A stretch of DNA of 64,000 nucleotides from assembly GCF_020906515.1 (NCBI RefSeq), contig NC_085851.1:682001-746000 (forward strand). The letters run 5' to 3'. Position 1 is the stretch's first letter. Every line of letters starts with the position of its first letter. The notes beneath the pieces were generated by a model. That model worked only from the letters and a program-made list of their open reading frames with translations, was not told the origin of the DNA and did not search any database. The stretch is from Vanrija pseudolonga. Its lineage: Eukaryota; Basidiomycota; Tremellomycetes; Trichosporonales; Trichosporonaceae. This document shows positions 1-11,554 of the stretch, one piece after another. The translations under genes were made by a program, and so were the position numbers.

Positions 1-2165
1 TTGTCGGCGTCGTAGTGTCCCTGTCAGGGGTCGGGATAATAGGAATAATGGCGCCGTCAGAATCAGTGGTGAACTCTGTCGGAGTGGGGGTCGGTGTCGA
101 CTCTGAATCGGTCTCCGTGGCAATTGTCGGCGTCTGGACGGGGGACGAGTCGTCCGTAGTCGTGTCTGCTCCCGTTTCGATAGGTGTGGCGGTGGTAGTC
201 GAGCTGTCCGTGTCGAAGCCTATGGGGATTCCATAAATGCCACCAGCATCTGGCGTGCATTTTGAAGGGAAGGCCAAGCAGAAGACCAGCGGGATGAAGC
301 CGCCTGCCAGCGGTGTGCACACTGGAGGCACGCACAGTTCCGGGAAGCACAGCGGCGGAAGGCACGGCTTTCCTCCAGGAAGACTGGTTGGCATCGGGGT
401 TTCCACAGGGTCATACGAGGTTGGTGTCTCGGTGGCGGTCGTGGTGGTCGTTTCAGTGGACGAGGAGGATGAGGAAGAGGACGTCGAGCACCTTTTTGTA
501 CGGCTGGCACCGTCCTGTCGCTTGAAAAACTGCTGCTGCGACGTAGTCACAACCTCGATAATGACATTGTTCCACGCATCGACATCGGGAAGACACTCTT
601 CGGTGGCTTGGATAACGTTATCGACAATGTCTCGAAGTTTTCTTATCGTTATCTCCCTGCCATTGTTGGGATAGGCCATTTGGACGTTGTGAGCAACCAC
701 ACTGATAATTAGCGCAAGTGTTGACAATCCATCACTCACGTTGGTCCAATGTTGGCGTATGAGCCCCCAGGCGACACCCAGAACACATGCTCCCCGCTCC
801 AAAACTTATCATCGGGGGTGGCGGCGTCCACGTAAGGTACAGTTAGAGTTACCATCGTATAATACTTCCCAGAGTCCTGCAGCATGCGGAAAAACCAGTC
901 ATTCTCTTCCGTCGGCTCGTCTACGGCGAAGTCAACGCCACTCGGTTTCACCCAACGCAGGGTGCGGGTGCCAGGGAAGAAGGAGTCTACGACCTTGTCG
1001 AGGAACATACAGTCAGCTCACATTGGGTCACTCTGCTTTCAGACTCACTTTCGTGATATCAGGCACTTCTGCATCGCAGGCCGAGTTTGGCTGCATGTGA
1101 AGCATTTGCGCCAAAAGAGTTTCCCAGGCGCCAGGCCACCTGCCAATGCAGTTAGGATCTCTGGCCCTTCTTTCCGGCACAAGGACTTACCAACCTCCGC
1201 CTGGCCTCGGCGTGTATCTCTCCTGCACAGTGGAGTAAGCGACAGTGTCTACTACGATAGGATCACTGCCGCGAGGCGAATTGAGAAGGGCTTCGGCATC
1301 GTCGTTGTCGTCGAGAGGCTGTACGGCACCGACAATAGCCCTTTTCCCATCAGGTTTGGTGGCAAGCATTTGGCCGAAGGCGAGCATCCAACAGTTGGGC
1401 TTATTTGATTGGAGGATGTCCTCTGGCAAAGGCTGCCTCCCAGGTGGAGTCCAAAACGGCGGGCCGGAGACGGGGCACTCGGCTCTCCTCTTGATACCAC
1501 CACAAGACGAGCATCGCCAATCGCCGTCCAAATTGTCGGATCCTTCGAGGCGGACACCTTGTTGGACGGTGACCTTGCCGACCTCTTCCCAAGGAACTCC
1601 ATTCACTTGAATGTCCGAAGTTGCACCACAGACCTTCTGGCTTTCGATTTTGAACTCTGAGATCCGAAGTTTTGGCCTAAAGGCGCGTTGGTAGCATGTG
1701 TTGACCATGGGCGCCTGGCTGCCGAGCGACTGACAGGTGGCGGAGGAAGTGGCGATGAGCTTGGCGTTGTTCGCGTCGTAGCCTTTGGTGCTCTTGATAG
1801 CGGCTATGATGTGGTCGTGATCGTTGTCAAAGGCGGTGCTGATCCCGCGCCATCCAAACTGATCGTTGACTTCGATGCTGTCCAGGGGCTGAACACAGTT
1901 TGCCTCGCAGCATTGGAACTCGGCTCCCAACCTGAATCGAGTCTCAGGGATTGGGTCCCCGGTACTGATAAACGTGGCTCTATAGTTTGGCGTAGAACAC
2001 TGGCGCTTCTCGGGCCCATTGGTGGGGTGACAGGAGAACTTGTCAAGTGTCAGTTTCACGTGCTCGTCTGTCGGTTGAGGAACGCACCAGGTCGAGGAGC
2101 CCGGCAGTGGACTGTTGGACGGCAAGCCCAAGAACCAGCAGCGCGTACAAGTACGGCTGTAGCAT
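1..2165 (-). CDS. Secreted calpain-like cysteine peptidase with Ser/Thr-rich tail (copy A, 3' end outside window)
   Basis: Five exons can be read: 2088-2165, 1191-2038, 1049-1139, 740-993 and 701 to beyond the left edge; all junctions are GT-AG and keep frame. Residues 1-22 form a signal peptide, followed by a Kex2-type KR|Q at residues 37-39. The next domain has a Cys-rich front part and then Q236-x5-C242-W-M-L-A, a GWW block 60 residues later and H408 in GEHVFWV. This order and spacing match calpain-family (C2) peptidases: Gln six residues before Cys, and His about 160 residues after it. A second KR|Q follows (FFKRQ), then poly-Ser/Thr and a Cys/Pro module (PCLPPLCFPELCVPP). The start at 2165 gives the signal peptide and lies about 70 nt from a TATA box. 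Calpains are usually cytosolic, so a secreted form is unusual. The calpain assignment is inference from motif spacing. The catalytic Asn is not certain. Confidence 0.72.
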
Positions 2166-4129
2166 GATGTTGATGATGCGAGGGCAGGAGATTTGCAGAT
2201 GAGTTTGGGCTCTGACAGCGGTGCGCATTGTAGCCCTTTTATACACGTTTCACAAGCCCAGGCTCGGGAGAGGATCAGCGGCTCCCCACACGAACAACAG
2301 TGACTCCCGAGGACCTCGGACCTATGATGCAGGTCCACCTAATGATGCCCGCCCTGGGACGTGGCTCACCGGGAAGGTGACCAGACTATCTCGAGGGACG
2401 GCGAGGAGGGGTGGTTGTGTCGGGGGATGGAAGGAGAGGCAAGATAGCTTACGATATGGGTTTGACGCCGGCTCTGGAGGTGCTGACATCCCCGCACGTC
2501 ACACTGCAGTCGCATCCTTGGGGAGCAGCCACTCGCACCGCACCTGGGCATGGGTTCCAGTGATGCTGCAACCGGGACGGGCAGCCACACATAATTTCGA
2601 GCTTCCGCCATGTTACCGGGTACCTTGGCATACCTTGGTGCAAGTTTGTGCCCGCCCTCGTCCAGTGGGTTTGCGACTGGTGCGTGAGACTGGAAACGTT
2701 CATGCAAGTGTCGAATCCCTAGTCGTGGGCCTTGTAACCAGACACATGAAACGCGTGAACTCAGCTGCCTTCCGTGGCCGCCGGAGCCGGGGATTGTTGT
2801 TTGGGCGAGGGCGGAGGAAGGCTCACGATGGGCAATGGCCCCACACAAGCTGATCCCAACGCGCACAACGAGGCGCATGCTGTCGAAGTTGGTACGGAGT
2901 CCCATTGTGCGCCGGTGACCATCAGCCATGGAGCCGTGGTGTAGGCCATCACTGGGAACACCGATGTTCCCATCAGGTGATCTGGTTGAGGCATCTGGGA
3001 AGATTGTGAGGAAGTCGGAAGCAAAGCCTTACCCATGACTCCCACAATCAGGGATCTCGTTCCATGACGTTGATCTCCCGGCGCGCGTCGTCGACAGCCG
3101 TCGCGTAATGCGGCAACAACCGCGACAGGTGTTACGCAAGGTATGCCTTCAAGGTGCCAAGGAAGCGGTCATGAGACATGCTTGACGTGCACTCGGGGAG
3201 ACGGCCAGCTGGCATTGCTTGGGGAACGACGAAACACGACGGGAGACACTGTGTCGGTAAAGTTCGCGGGTGTTGCCAGGGGAAGCAAGTAGCGTTGCTG
3301 CACAACGTCCCTCCACCTCTTCCAATGGTCACCATATCGTCGGGTTGAAGCCCGAGTTGGAGCGCGGCATTGACCGGCCAGATGCGGGAGACAGCACTGA
3401 AGGCGCCTTGACTCTCACGGCGGTTGCTTGTGCCGTGCATCCATAGCTGGGCGTCCGTAAGCGGAACTGAGTAAGGTTGTTTCAGCTTCCCCATGCATAT
3501 GCGCACGGGGATCATCCAATATATGTATGCTACTTGCTTGCGACAGCATAACACTTGGCTTCAGTCACGTTCAGTGAGTCCATGCTTCAGGTGGATGGCC
3601 GCGGCGGTCGGTGTTGCATGACGACAGTCAGTCAACAGCTGCTCGGTGGACGAAACGAACCAACGCGTCGGCGTCGGCAGGGTGGCTTGGTCGGTTCGCT
3701 GCTCAGGTCCATTGAGTACGGGCCCCCGAGGTCGACAAGTATAGTGGCCTACCTGTGTTCAGCCGTGCTTTGGATCCCTTGTCTGCCCTCTGAATGTCCA
3801 TGGTTAGTAGTAAGCGTAAACGCCAACAGGGTGGGCCGATGAGAGTGGGGATTGGTTCTATCATGACACAGACGTGCGGTTTGGTTCCGTCGTTGAGCCT
3901 GTTGTTGTGGTGTCATCTGAGTTCCAGGTCCGGTGCGCTGTGTTAAGCAGTATCTCGCGTCACTATCTCTCAATCAGCTGGAACCGACGCACGACAAAAA
4001 CGTTCTGTTCATTCGGAAGAAAAGTTGTACTGGATTTGGCTGCGCCAATCGTCGAAGAAGGTCGATTCTGAAAAATATTTGAATCCACGGGTCGAGTTGG
4101 ATAGACCGGCCCGGTTCTTGAATAATTCG
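2166..4129. other. Intergenic region: promoter of copy A and 3' flank of copy B
   Basis: About 2 kb without a gene I can support. Minus-strand ORFs (for example 2366-2929 and 3132-3554) lack conserved motifs, and the matching stretch upstream of copy B does not keep their frames. Two short motifs are shared with the copy B promoter at the same offset from the ATG: GCCATGTTACCGGGT at 2607-2621 and AAGGTTGTTTCAGC at 3473-3486. Confidence 0.6.
2236..2243 (-). promoter_or_regulatory. TATA box of copy A
   Basis: The minus strand reads TATAAAAG here, about 70 nt upstream of the ATG at 2165. It supports that start codon over the upstream in-frame Met codons. Confidence 0.6.
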
Positions 4130-7100
4130 CTAGGTGGCAGACCTAGCCTTGCCCCAGAAGCGGCGGCGGCGGGCAGCGTTGCCACCATCACCACCGGGAC
4201 CACCCTCACCACCCTTGCCGGCAGGGTCGCCATCGCCACCCTCGCCACCGGGGCCACCGTCACCACCGTCGCCGGCAATTCCGCACTTGCCAGCATCACC
4301 ACCGTTACCGCCCTTACCGCCACCACCACCGTCGCCACCCGCACCGCCACCGCCACCGGAAGCACCGCCCTTACCGCCAGCACCTCCCTTGCCACCTGCA
4401 CCACCCTTACCGCCAGCGCCGCCCTTGGAGGGAGCACTGGCACTGGCCGTGCTTTCGCACTCTGCGGACGTCGAAGTGGAAGACGGCGAGCCGGTGAACG
4501 TCGTTTGACCAGTGGAGCTTGATTGACCGGTGGACGTAATGTGGCCACTGGAGGTCGAAGAATCCTCAGTGCTGGTTCCGCTGGTCAATTGAGTCGTTCC
4601 ACTCGTCGATTGGGCGGTACCACTGGTGGACCAAGCCGTGCCACTCGTCGACTGCGCAGTGCCGCTCGTCGATTGACCAGTTCCGCTCGTCGACTCGCCA
4701 GTGCCTCTTGTCGATTCAGCAGTGCCGCCTGTAGACTGCGCCGTCCCCCTCGTCGATTGAGCCGTCACACTGGTCGAGTGAGTAGTGACACTAGTGCCAC
4801 TTGTTGACTGAGCGGTGCCACTCGTCGTTTGGGCCGTGACGCTGGTCGATTGAGCCGTGCCACTGGTGGACTGGGCAGTGCCGCTAGTTGATTGCCCAGT
4901 ACCGCTAGTGGACTGGGCAGTGCCGCTCGTTGATTGCCCAGTACCGCTAGTGGAATCAGCGGAGGTGCTGGTGCCGCTCGTCGAGTGGTCAGTGGCAGTC
5001 GTTGACTGAGCAGTACCACTCGTCGATTCAGCTGTACCGCTAGTGGACTGAGCTGTGCCACTCGTCGACTGAGCAGTGCCACTAGTGCCACTTGTTGACT
5101 GAGCAGTGCCACTCGTCGATTCAGCAGTGCCACTTGTGGACTGAGCAGTGCCACTCGTCGACTGAGCAGTGCCACTCGTTGACTGAGCAGTGCCACTCGT
5201 TGACTGAGCAGTGCCACTCGTTGACTGAGCTGTGACACTAGTGCCGCTTGTTGACTGAGCAGTGCGAGTCGTCGATCCAGCATTGCCACTTGTTGACTGA
5301 GCAGTGCCGCTCGTCGATTCAGCAGTGCCACTTGTTGACTGAGCAGTGCCGCTCGTCGATTCAGCAGTGCCACTCGTGGATTGAGCAGTGCCACTGGTCG
5401 ACTGAGCTGTGCCACTCGTGGATTGAGCAGTGCCACTCGTAGAATCCGCATTTGTAGTGGACACGGTAGTCGAAGAAGCCCTCGAAGAGATCGAGGTGAC
5501 TGAGCTCGACGATGATATATCGCCGGCGCCCACTGCGATACCAAAGTCACCACCATTGGGATCCGGAGTGCACAGCAAGGGGAAGGCTGTGCAGAACACG
5601 AGGGGGATGCGACCTCCTGATAAGGGGTTGCAGACAGGAGGCACACAAAGGCCAGGGAAGCAAGTCGGGGGGTTGCAGGGCCCTCCGCCGGGAGGAGTGG
5701 ATGGCATTGGTGTCTCTACCGGGTCGTACGAGGTTGGCGTTGGTGATGTCGAGCTTGTGGTCGTCGAGCTCGTGGTCGTCGAACTCGTGGTCGTCGAACT
5801 CGTCGTCGTCGAGCTCGAGTGCGCAATGGTGGAGGAGCTCGAAGACTGACCAGGACCGACAGGAATGGGACGGCCAAAGTCGCCGCCGTCAGGATCCGGA
5901 ATACACAGTAACGGGAAGGCCACACAGAATACGAGGGGAATAATGCCACCTGCGAGCGGAGTGCAGAGCGGAGGAACGCATAGACCGGGGAAACAGGTTG
6001 GTGGGACGCAGGGTCCGCCACCGGGTGGCCCTGTCGGCATTGGGGTCGCCACTGGGTCGTAGGATGTCGGCGTCGGGGAGGTCGAGCTCGTGGAGGTTGG
6101 CGTGGTGCTGGATGATGAAGACGAGGAGGTGAACGCTGGGCAGGCTCGGCCGGCTACCTGTCGCCTTTCGATAGGGGATCCGTAGAAATCATGCGCATCA
6201 TTTGGCGATTTGATGCAAGGGTTTTGTTGGACAATCGCGTTTATCTTGGTCCGAAGTTCCTTTATGGTGTACGTTTTTTTATTGTTTGGGTACAGCTCGT
6301 GCACTTGATGAAGGGTTACTCTGCACGAGTGTGAGGAACTGGAGCCTCGGAAATGAGAAACGAAGTCCGCCACTCACTAAGCATTGTTACCATTCAGATT
6401 GTCACCAGGACTGACCCAGTAACCATGCTCTCCGACGAGGAACGTATCGTTGGGGTCGTCTTGATACACGAGGACCATGGTGTAGTACACGTCAGAGTCC
6501 CGCAGCATGTAGTAAAACCAGTCCTCTCCTTGGATCGGTCCGTTGGGGTCAAAGGTCGGGCCCGTCCTCTCATCCCAAAAGAGGACGTGAGTTCCGGGCA
6601 AGAACTCATTCATGACCTACGTGATATCACGTGGTAAGCTTTGAAGTTTGGACAGGCGCCGCCCGCGACCTACATTCTTAATTTCATGGCCTTTCATGTC
6701 GCAAACATCGTTGTACCCTTTCTTGTTTGCGATTTTCCTAACCAGCCTTTGGAATGCACCAACCCACCTGGTAATTCAGCTTCAGCACGCTGCCAACCTG
6801 CAGATGCCAAATCGGGACTCACCAGCCTGCACCCACTGCGGCCTCATACGTGCTTTTGAGCTGGCTGTAGAAAACAAAATCTTCGGTCCCATCCGGGGCT
6901 TTCTCAAATGAGGATGCAACCTGATCTAAGTCCGCTACAGGGGAGACAGCCTTTTTGATTATGTCGCGCCCATCTGGTCTGGCGGCCAACATTTGAGTAA
7001 ATGCCACCATCCAGCAGTTGAAGATGTTTATCTGGAGCAGATCACTAGCCAGAGGACCTGATCCACGACCACCACCTGGGAGCGGGGTCCAAAATGGCGC

Positions 7101-7811
7101 AACATTGGGGCACGTCCCGACACGCTTGCGAAGGCCGCTGTTTAGGCAAGCTCCGCAGGTTCATTCGCCCTCCGCGTAGTTCGCCTTAGGATAACGTTCT
7201 GGTTGCTGAAGCGTTATGGTCCCGACATCCTCCCATTCAGAATGGCCTGCAGTGGAGCCGCCGCGGCCCGGAACAGTGCAGTTCTGGTTGCGCTGGATCT
7301 TGAACAGAAACTCAGTGAGCTTTGGCGTAAAGGATCGCTGCTCGCACCGGCCCACTGCGGAAGCCGGGCCGCCGAGCTGCTGGCATGAAGCCGAGGTGGT
7401 GCCGTTGATCCTGATGTTATAATCCGCATATTGAGGGCTAGCGAAAACTGCCCCGTAAATCTTGAGGAGATCAATAACTGATTTGGAGCTCTCTGGGATT
7501 CCATCCGTATTGAAACGTTGCGAGACTAGGATGTTATCCATTGGGTTGACGCAATTTTCTTCGCAGCATTCGAATTCGGCCCCTTTTATCGGAGCAACGT
7601 TTGTCAGGACTTTGTTACTGACTAGGGTGGCTTGATAGTTGTAGCCGGGGGAGCACGACAGCTGGCGCTTTCCGAAGGCCGGCTGGTTGCGCTGTGGCTT
7701 ATCACGTTAGGCTGTTCTTATCTGCTCTGAAGTGCAACCTACCAGATCGGCCCTGGACCCGTGGGTCAGGAGTCCGAAGACCAGCAGCACAAACAAGTAC
7801 CGCGGAGTCAT
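4130..7811 (-). CDS. Secreted calpain-like cysteine peptidase with heptad-repeat and glycine-rich tail (copy B), one in-frame TGA
   Basis: Paralogue of copy A with the same five-exon layout: 7743-7811, 6823-7691, 6674-6767, 6378-6616 and 4130-6338. They total 3480 nt, a multiple of three. The signal peptide (residues 1-21) is followed by KR|Q at 31-33, a Cys-rich part, Q243-x5-C249-W, GWW, and H408 in GEHGYWV; then YPNN, a dibasic ERR|Q, Ser/Thr blocks, two copies of the Cys/Pro module, about 40 ST-S-GT heptads and a Gly/Lys-rich tail ending in RRRR. There is no hydrophobic GPI tail. One TGA (7161-7163, codon 200) interrupts the frame just before the catalytic region, where copy A has TGG (Trp). 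The roughly 960 codons after it are open and keep homology. I found no convincing intron that removes it. It is therefore a recent nonsense allele, a read-through case or a sequence error; gene callers may split it in two. Confidence 0.62.
4574..5449 (-). repeat. 21-bp coding tandem repeat (Ser/Thr heptads)
   Basis: About 40 imperfect units of 21 bp encode AQSTSGT-type heptads (variants AE, GQ, AD), with four units lengthened by three residues. The array lies inside the last exon of copy B and is absent from the visible part of copy A. Such Ser/Thr repeats are typical O-mannosylated stalks of fungal surface proteins. Confidence 0.85.
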
Positions 7812-10276
7812 GGTTGTCGCAGGGTGTTGTAACTCGGACCACCACAGATGGTTCGAGCGGGTGTAGGGTAAAGAAGGGATACGAAGTCAGAGGGGGGATC
7901 GGCAGCGTTATATATATATGCCGTGCGAGTGACAGCTCGTCGGGCTTGGGGGAGACCAGGCTTCGTGCGAGGCGCTGAGAAGGGCGACTGCAGCTCAGTC
8001 GGCTCAAGCATTCTTCCCTCCAGTCCTGAACCGATCATCCGCGAGGGAAGCTCACAAGGGCGCCGATGTCGTCTCCAGGGACGACAAGGAGAACACCTAT
8101 AGCCGGCGTAGCACAAGCACAAGTCTGAGTCGTTCCGTAAGACGGACGCTGAGGACTGCGAGTGATGTTGCTTCTATTGAGTCTATCCTGTGTTGGTGTA
8201 AGGTTTCGACATCGATGTTGACGTGACGCGGAAGAGCGCCACACCCGAAACTCTATTTGCCATGTTACCGGGTGCCTTACTTGCTTCGGCAACAAAGGTC
8301 AGGTTTGGTCACCGCACGAGTAGCCTCGGCCGACTCCACAGTAGTGCAAGGCGTCTTGGGCTGTGGAAACGAGGAAGCATAAGTCCAGACCCTGACAAGG
8401 TGCACATCCAAACGCATCCCACAGGCAAGCGTTGAATGCCTTCTTGCCGTGACCGCCGGACTCGGGGTTTCGGTGGGCTGTGAAGTGCGGCAGGCGCAAC
8501 GCCGGCATGGGGGAGGGGTGCGATGTCAAAATAATGTGTCGGTTGGAGCACACTGCGCTACTCGTCCTCATATCACTGCCGTGTTTTTAGCCTACATGTC
8601 TGGGGGAGGTGCAAGCTGGCGGTTGTTAAATGTTTTCCGCACCCAGTCCGAAAGTTGATCCCACCAATCCCGAAATGTTGTTCAGGCACCTTGTTCCGTA
8701 AAGACATCGCCCCTGCAGAAGCCTTCAACATGCCTCGGTACCCACCGCATGCACGTGCGTCGCAAGACAGTGGATAACTGTGATCAAGTGAGAGGCAAGG
8801 AAGGGGAGCAACGCTTGATGTGGGCAAGGGGGAGTCGTGAATGTTTTGGAGGCGATCACGATGCGGGAGAACATTCAGTTTGCTGAGTGGCGGATGTTGC
8901 TAGGCGGAAAGGACGTCATGGTACCTCGCGGCGAGCGGCCACAAAACATGTGTGTTGACGAGCGTCGGGTGAAACGCCTTGGATAGATGCGCAGACTTGG
9001 CAATGGATGCTGTCACCGGGAAGGGCGACGTCTGCGAAGCTTTAACGTACCGGCAGAGGATAACGCGCGGAAAGCCGGGCAGTGGAGAGAAAACAAGGTT
9101 GTTTCAGCTCTACCATGCATAGCTACTGCCGCCCAGGGTGGTGTTCGGGTCCTTTCTTTGTCTTGCTTGGGGTGGGACCCCCCGCGGCATGCGGGGAAGC
9201 AGGCTGATGCGCAGTCGACACAAGCGCATCCGTTGCATGGAGACGACCAGTTTGACGTACTGTAGGACATGCTTGTGAAACAAGGCCAGAGTTTGAGTAT
9301 CGGTGCAGTGCTCTCGGTTGCTTCTCGGTTGCTGGAACCCGCAACCTTGTTGCACAGGACTCACGAAACAACACCCCCCCGTGGCCCTCTCAACGCGTTC
9401 GGCCATGTCCACCTTCTTCAGGTTACGGCAGGATCCAAGCATGTCCGAGCCGGAAACCGACGGCTGTTTGGCTCTTGTCCTCCTCGTGCCTGTGGGACTG
9501 GGGCGTCAGTGCGCCGAGGCGGGCCGGGGGGGACATGGTCCCCGTGTGAGCTGGCGACTAGTGGACAAGGATCCGGCGCGTGACGTTGCGGGACGCCGGC
9601 ACGTCTTGACAACCGGCTCAGACAACTCATGACAGGCAGGAACAACGCGGACCCGACGGGTTGAGGAGACGCGTGTTTCGCGCGGAGCTTGAAGTCGAGA
9701 GTCATGGAGCCTTCGGTCTTGGCAGAAGTGCTCGGCAATTGCGTTGCTAGGATACTTGGCCAGCTATCGGAAGCCGAGAGGGATGCCGCTCCATGTGTGC
9801 AGGTGCTGCGTTCTGCGCTGTGCGTGGAGTGTGTTGTCAGAGTAAGCACATACTTGGTATGTCTAAGAACCAACAGTGGCATGACGTCGGGAGCGAGTTC
9901 ACAGGCACCGCCGTGGTCTTGCGAGACAGTTTGCTGTTGAGTGTCATTGTTGTTCATTGAGGTAAGCATTGAGTTGTAGAGAGCGAGTTGATGTTGAGGA
10001 CTGCTCGTATGTGGGTGCAGACTTGATAGCGGCAGTGAGAGAGTGAGAGAGAGGAAGAGTCAAAAGGATCAAAGGAAGTCGAGACTCGGACAAGCTGTCG
10101 AGTGTTGCGGAAAGTCACGTGCTCGCCATCCGTCTGCCGGTCTGCCCTCTTCGACCCAGACACGAACACCTCACAGCCTCTCGTCACAACAACACCGGCA
10201 GCTAAGAGTAATGAGTGATGCATATGTGTAGCCGGTGACGCACTGGCCGTCTATTCTAGTCTGTCGTGTCCTGGCC
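7812..10276. other. Intergenic region: promoter of copy B and 3' flank of SCO1
   Basis: About 2.5 kb with no gene I can support. The stretch is partly co-linear with the region upstream of copy A: GCCATGTTACCGGGT recurs at 8259-8273 and AAGGTTGTTTCAGC at 9095-9108. The minus-strand ORF 9418-9969 (183 codons) has no signal peptide, domain or coding-like pattern and is left out. A GA-rich tract sits near 10035-10055. Confidence 0.55.
7902..7921 (-). promoter_or_regulatory. TATA box of copy B
   Basis: An alternating TA run (ATATATATATAA on the minus strand) lies about 95 nt upstream of the ATG at 7811. It occupies the place of the TATAAAAG of copy A. Confidence 0.55.
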
Positions 10277-11264
10277 CTACTCGAGCCCGGCGCCCTTGTT
10301 GCCGCCCGCGGCCTCCCACTTGCCAATCGCCTCGAGCGTCTTGGCCTCGACCTCGGCGGGGGTGGTGGCCTTGCCGAACGCGTCGACAAACTGGCCGAGC
10401 GGGTCCATGAGGTAGAAGAAGATGGAGTGGTCGACGAGGTAGTCGTCTGTCGCCTTGGCATCTGGCGGCGTGGAGAAGTAGACGCGGTACGACTTGCACA
10501 CGCGCTTGACGGCGTCATAGTCGCCCGTGAGGCCGACCAGGCGCGGGTGGAACTCGGACACGTAGTGGCGCACCGCTTCGACCGTGTCGCGCGCCGGGTC
10601 AACGCTCACAAACACGGGGGTGACGATCGGCCCCTTGATCTTGTCCACTGCCGTCACGACCTCGGACATCTTGTCCAGCTCCTCGGGACAGATGTCGGGG
10701 CAGTTGGTGAAGCCAAAGTAGATCAGCGTCCACTTGCCCCGCAGGTCCTGCTCAGAGAAGGGCTTGCCCTCGTGCGAGGTGAGCTGGAAGGGGCCGCCGA
10801 TCTGGGGACGGCCGACCGACTTGTTCGCGAGTTCCTCCTCTGTGTCGTGTCAGCGTAGCCCGGCGTCACAAAGCAAGTTACTCACGCCGCCGCTTCTGGA
10901 CCTTCTCCTTCTCCTTGGTAAAGTAGATGTAGAGTCCGACGCCGGTGACGATGAAGAGGGCGGCCGCCTTGAACGTGAAGGGCTGGGGGGTTAGTTATAG
11001 CTCATCGTCGAGGGCGCAACTCACACCGACAGCCTCGCGGTCCTTGGTCCGCGCAGACGCGCGCACATCCTCCTGCATTGTTGCGCTCGGTCCAACAGGC
11101 TTGGAGTCCTCGGGCTTCTTGGCGTCCGAGTACATGCGGAGGCCGAGACGCGACGACGACGCAATGGGCGACGAGGCGGCGAACGCGGGGCGCGCGACGC
11201 TGCGGGCCATGAGCGGCGCCTCGATGGCCCTCGATGCGCGGAGGAGCGACGTGCGGAGGGACAT
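10277..11264 (-). CDS. SCO1: SCO1-type mitochondrial copper chaperone for cytochrome c oxidase
   Basis: Delivers copper to the CuA site of cytochrome c oxidase subunit 2 in the inner mitochondrial membrane. Three exons (11025-11264, 10886-10982, 10277-10839) give 299 residues. The N-terminus is rich in Arg, Ser and Ala, as in a mitochondrial presequence. One transmembrane segment follows (ALFIVTGVGLYIYF), then a thioredoxin-fold domain with the copper ligands CPDIC in FGFTNCPDIC and the distal His in DYLVDHS. Introns are 42 and 46 nt with CTAAC/CTGAC branch sites. The length is normal for the family. SCO1 and SCO2 cannot be told apart from sequence alone. Confidence 0.95.
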
Positions 11265-11554
11265 TGTGGTTTTGAGTAGTGGGTGAGTGAGTTACAGTCA
11301 AGAGATGAGAAAGGAGCGGGTCGGACTTGGAAATGACGGAGCAGGGCGTCTCTCGTCTCGGCGAACATTTTGCTTCCGTCCGTCCATCGCTTCGGACTGT
11401 CGCCGCCGAAGCGACAAGTGAACAACAACGAGCGACAATGACGACCACAGAGACAATTGCCTCAACGCAGAGATACATAATGCCTCGAGGGTCAGGAATC
11501 ACTGCATTCGACGACAAAGGGCCCCAGATTTCTCTTTCCTAATGCGCGCGGCTA

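Noticed and set aside
3132-3554. Possible small Cys-containing protein upstream of copy A
   Set aside because: The co-linear region upstream of copy B does not keep the frame, and there is no signal peptide.
4574-5449. Repeat array resembling a CRISPR array
   Set aside because: Units are 21 bp with no spacers and stay in a eukaryotic coding frame.
4765-5646. Leu/Arg-rich 293-codon ORF overlapping the heptad repeats
   Set aside because: Out-of-frame translation of the 21-bp repeats; the main frame is longer, joins the upstream exons and has the conserved modules.
7161-7163. TGA read as selenocysteine in copy B
   Set aside because: The aligned residue in copy A is Trp, not Cys, and fungi of this group are not known to use selenocysteine.
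9418-9969. 183-codon minus-strand ORF between copy B and SCO1
   Set aside because: No domain, low-complexity composition, and the opposite strand is also open; it looks like chance.
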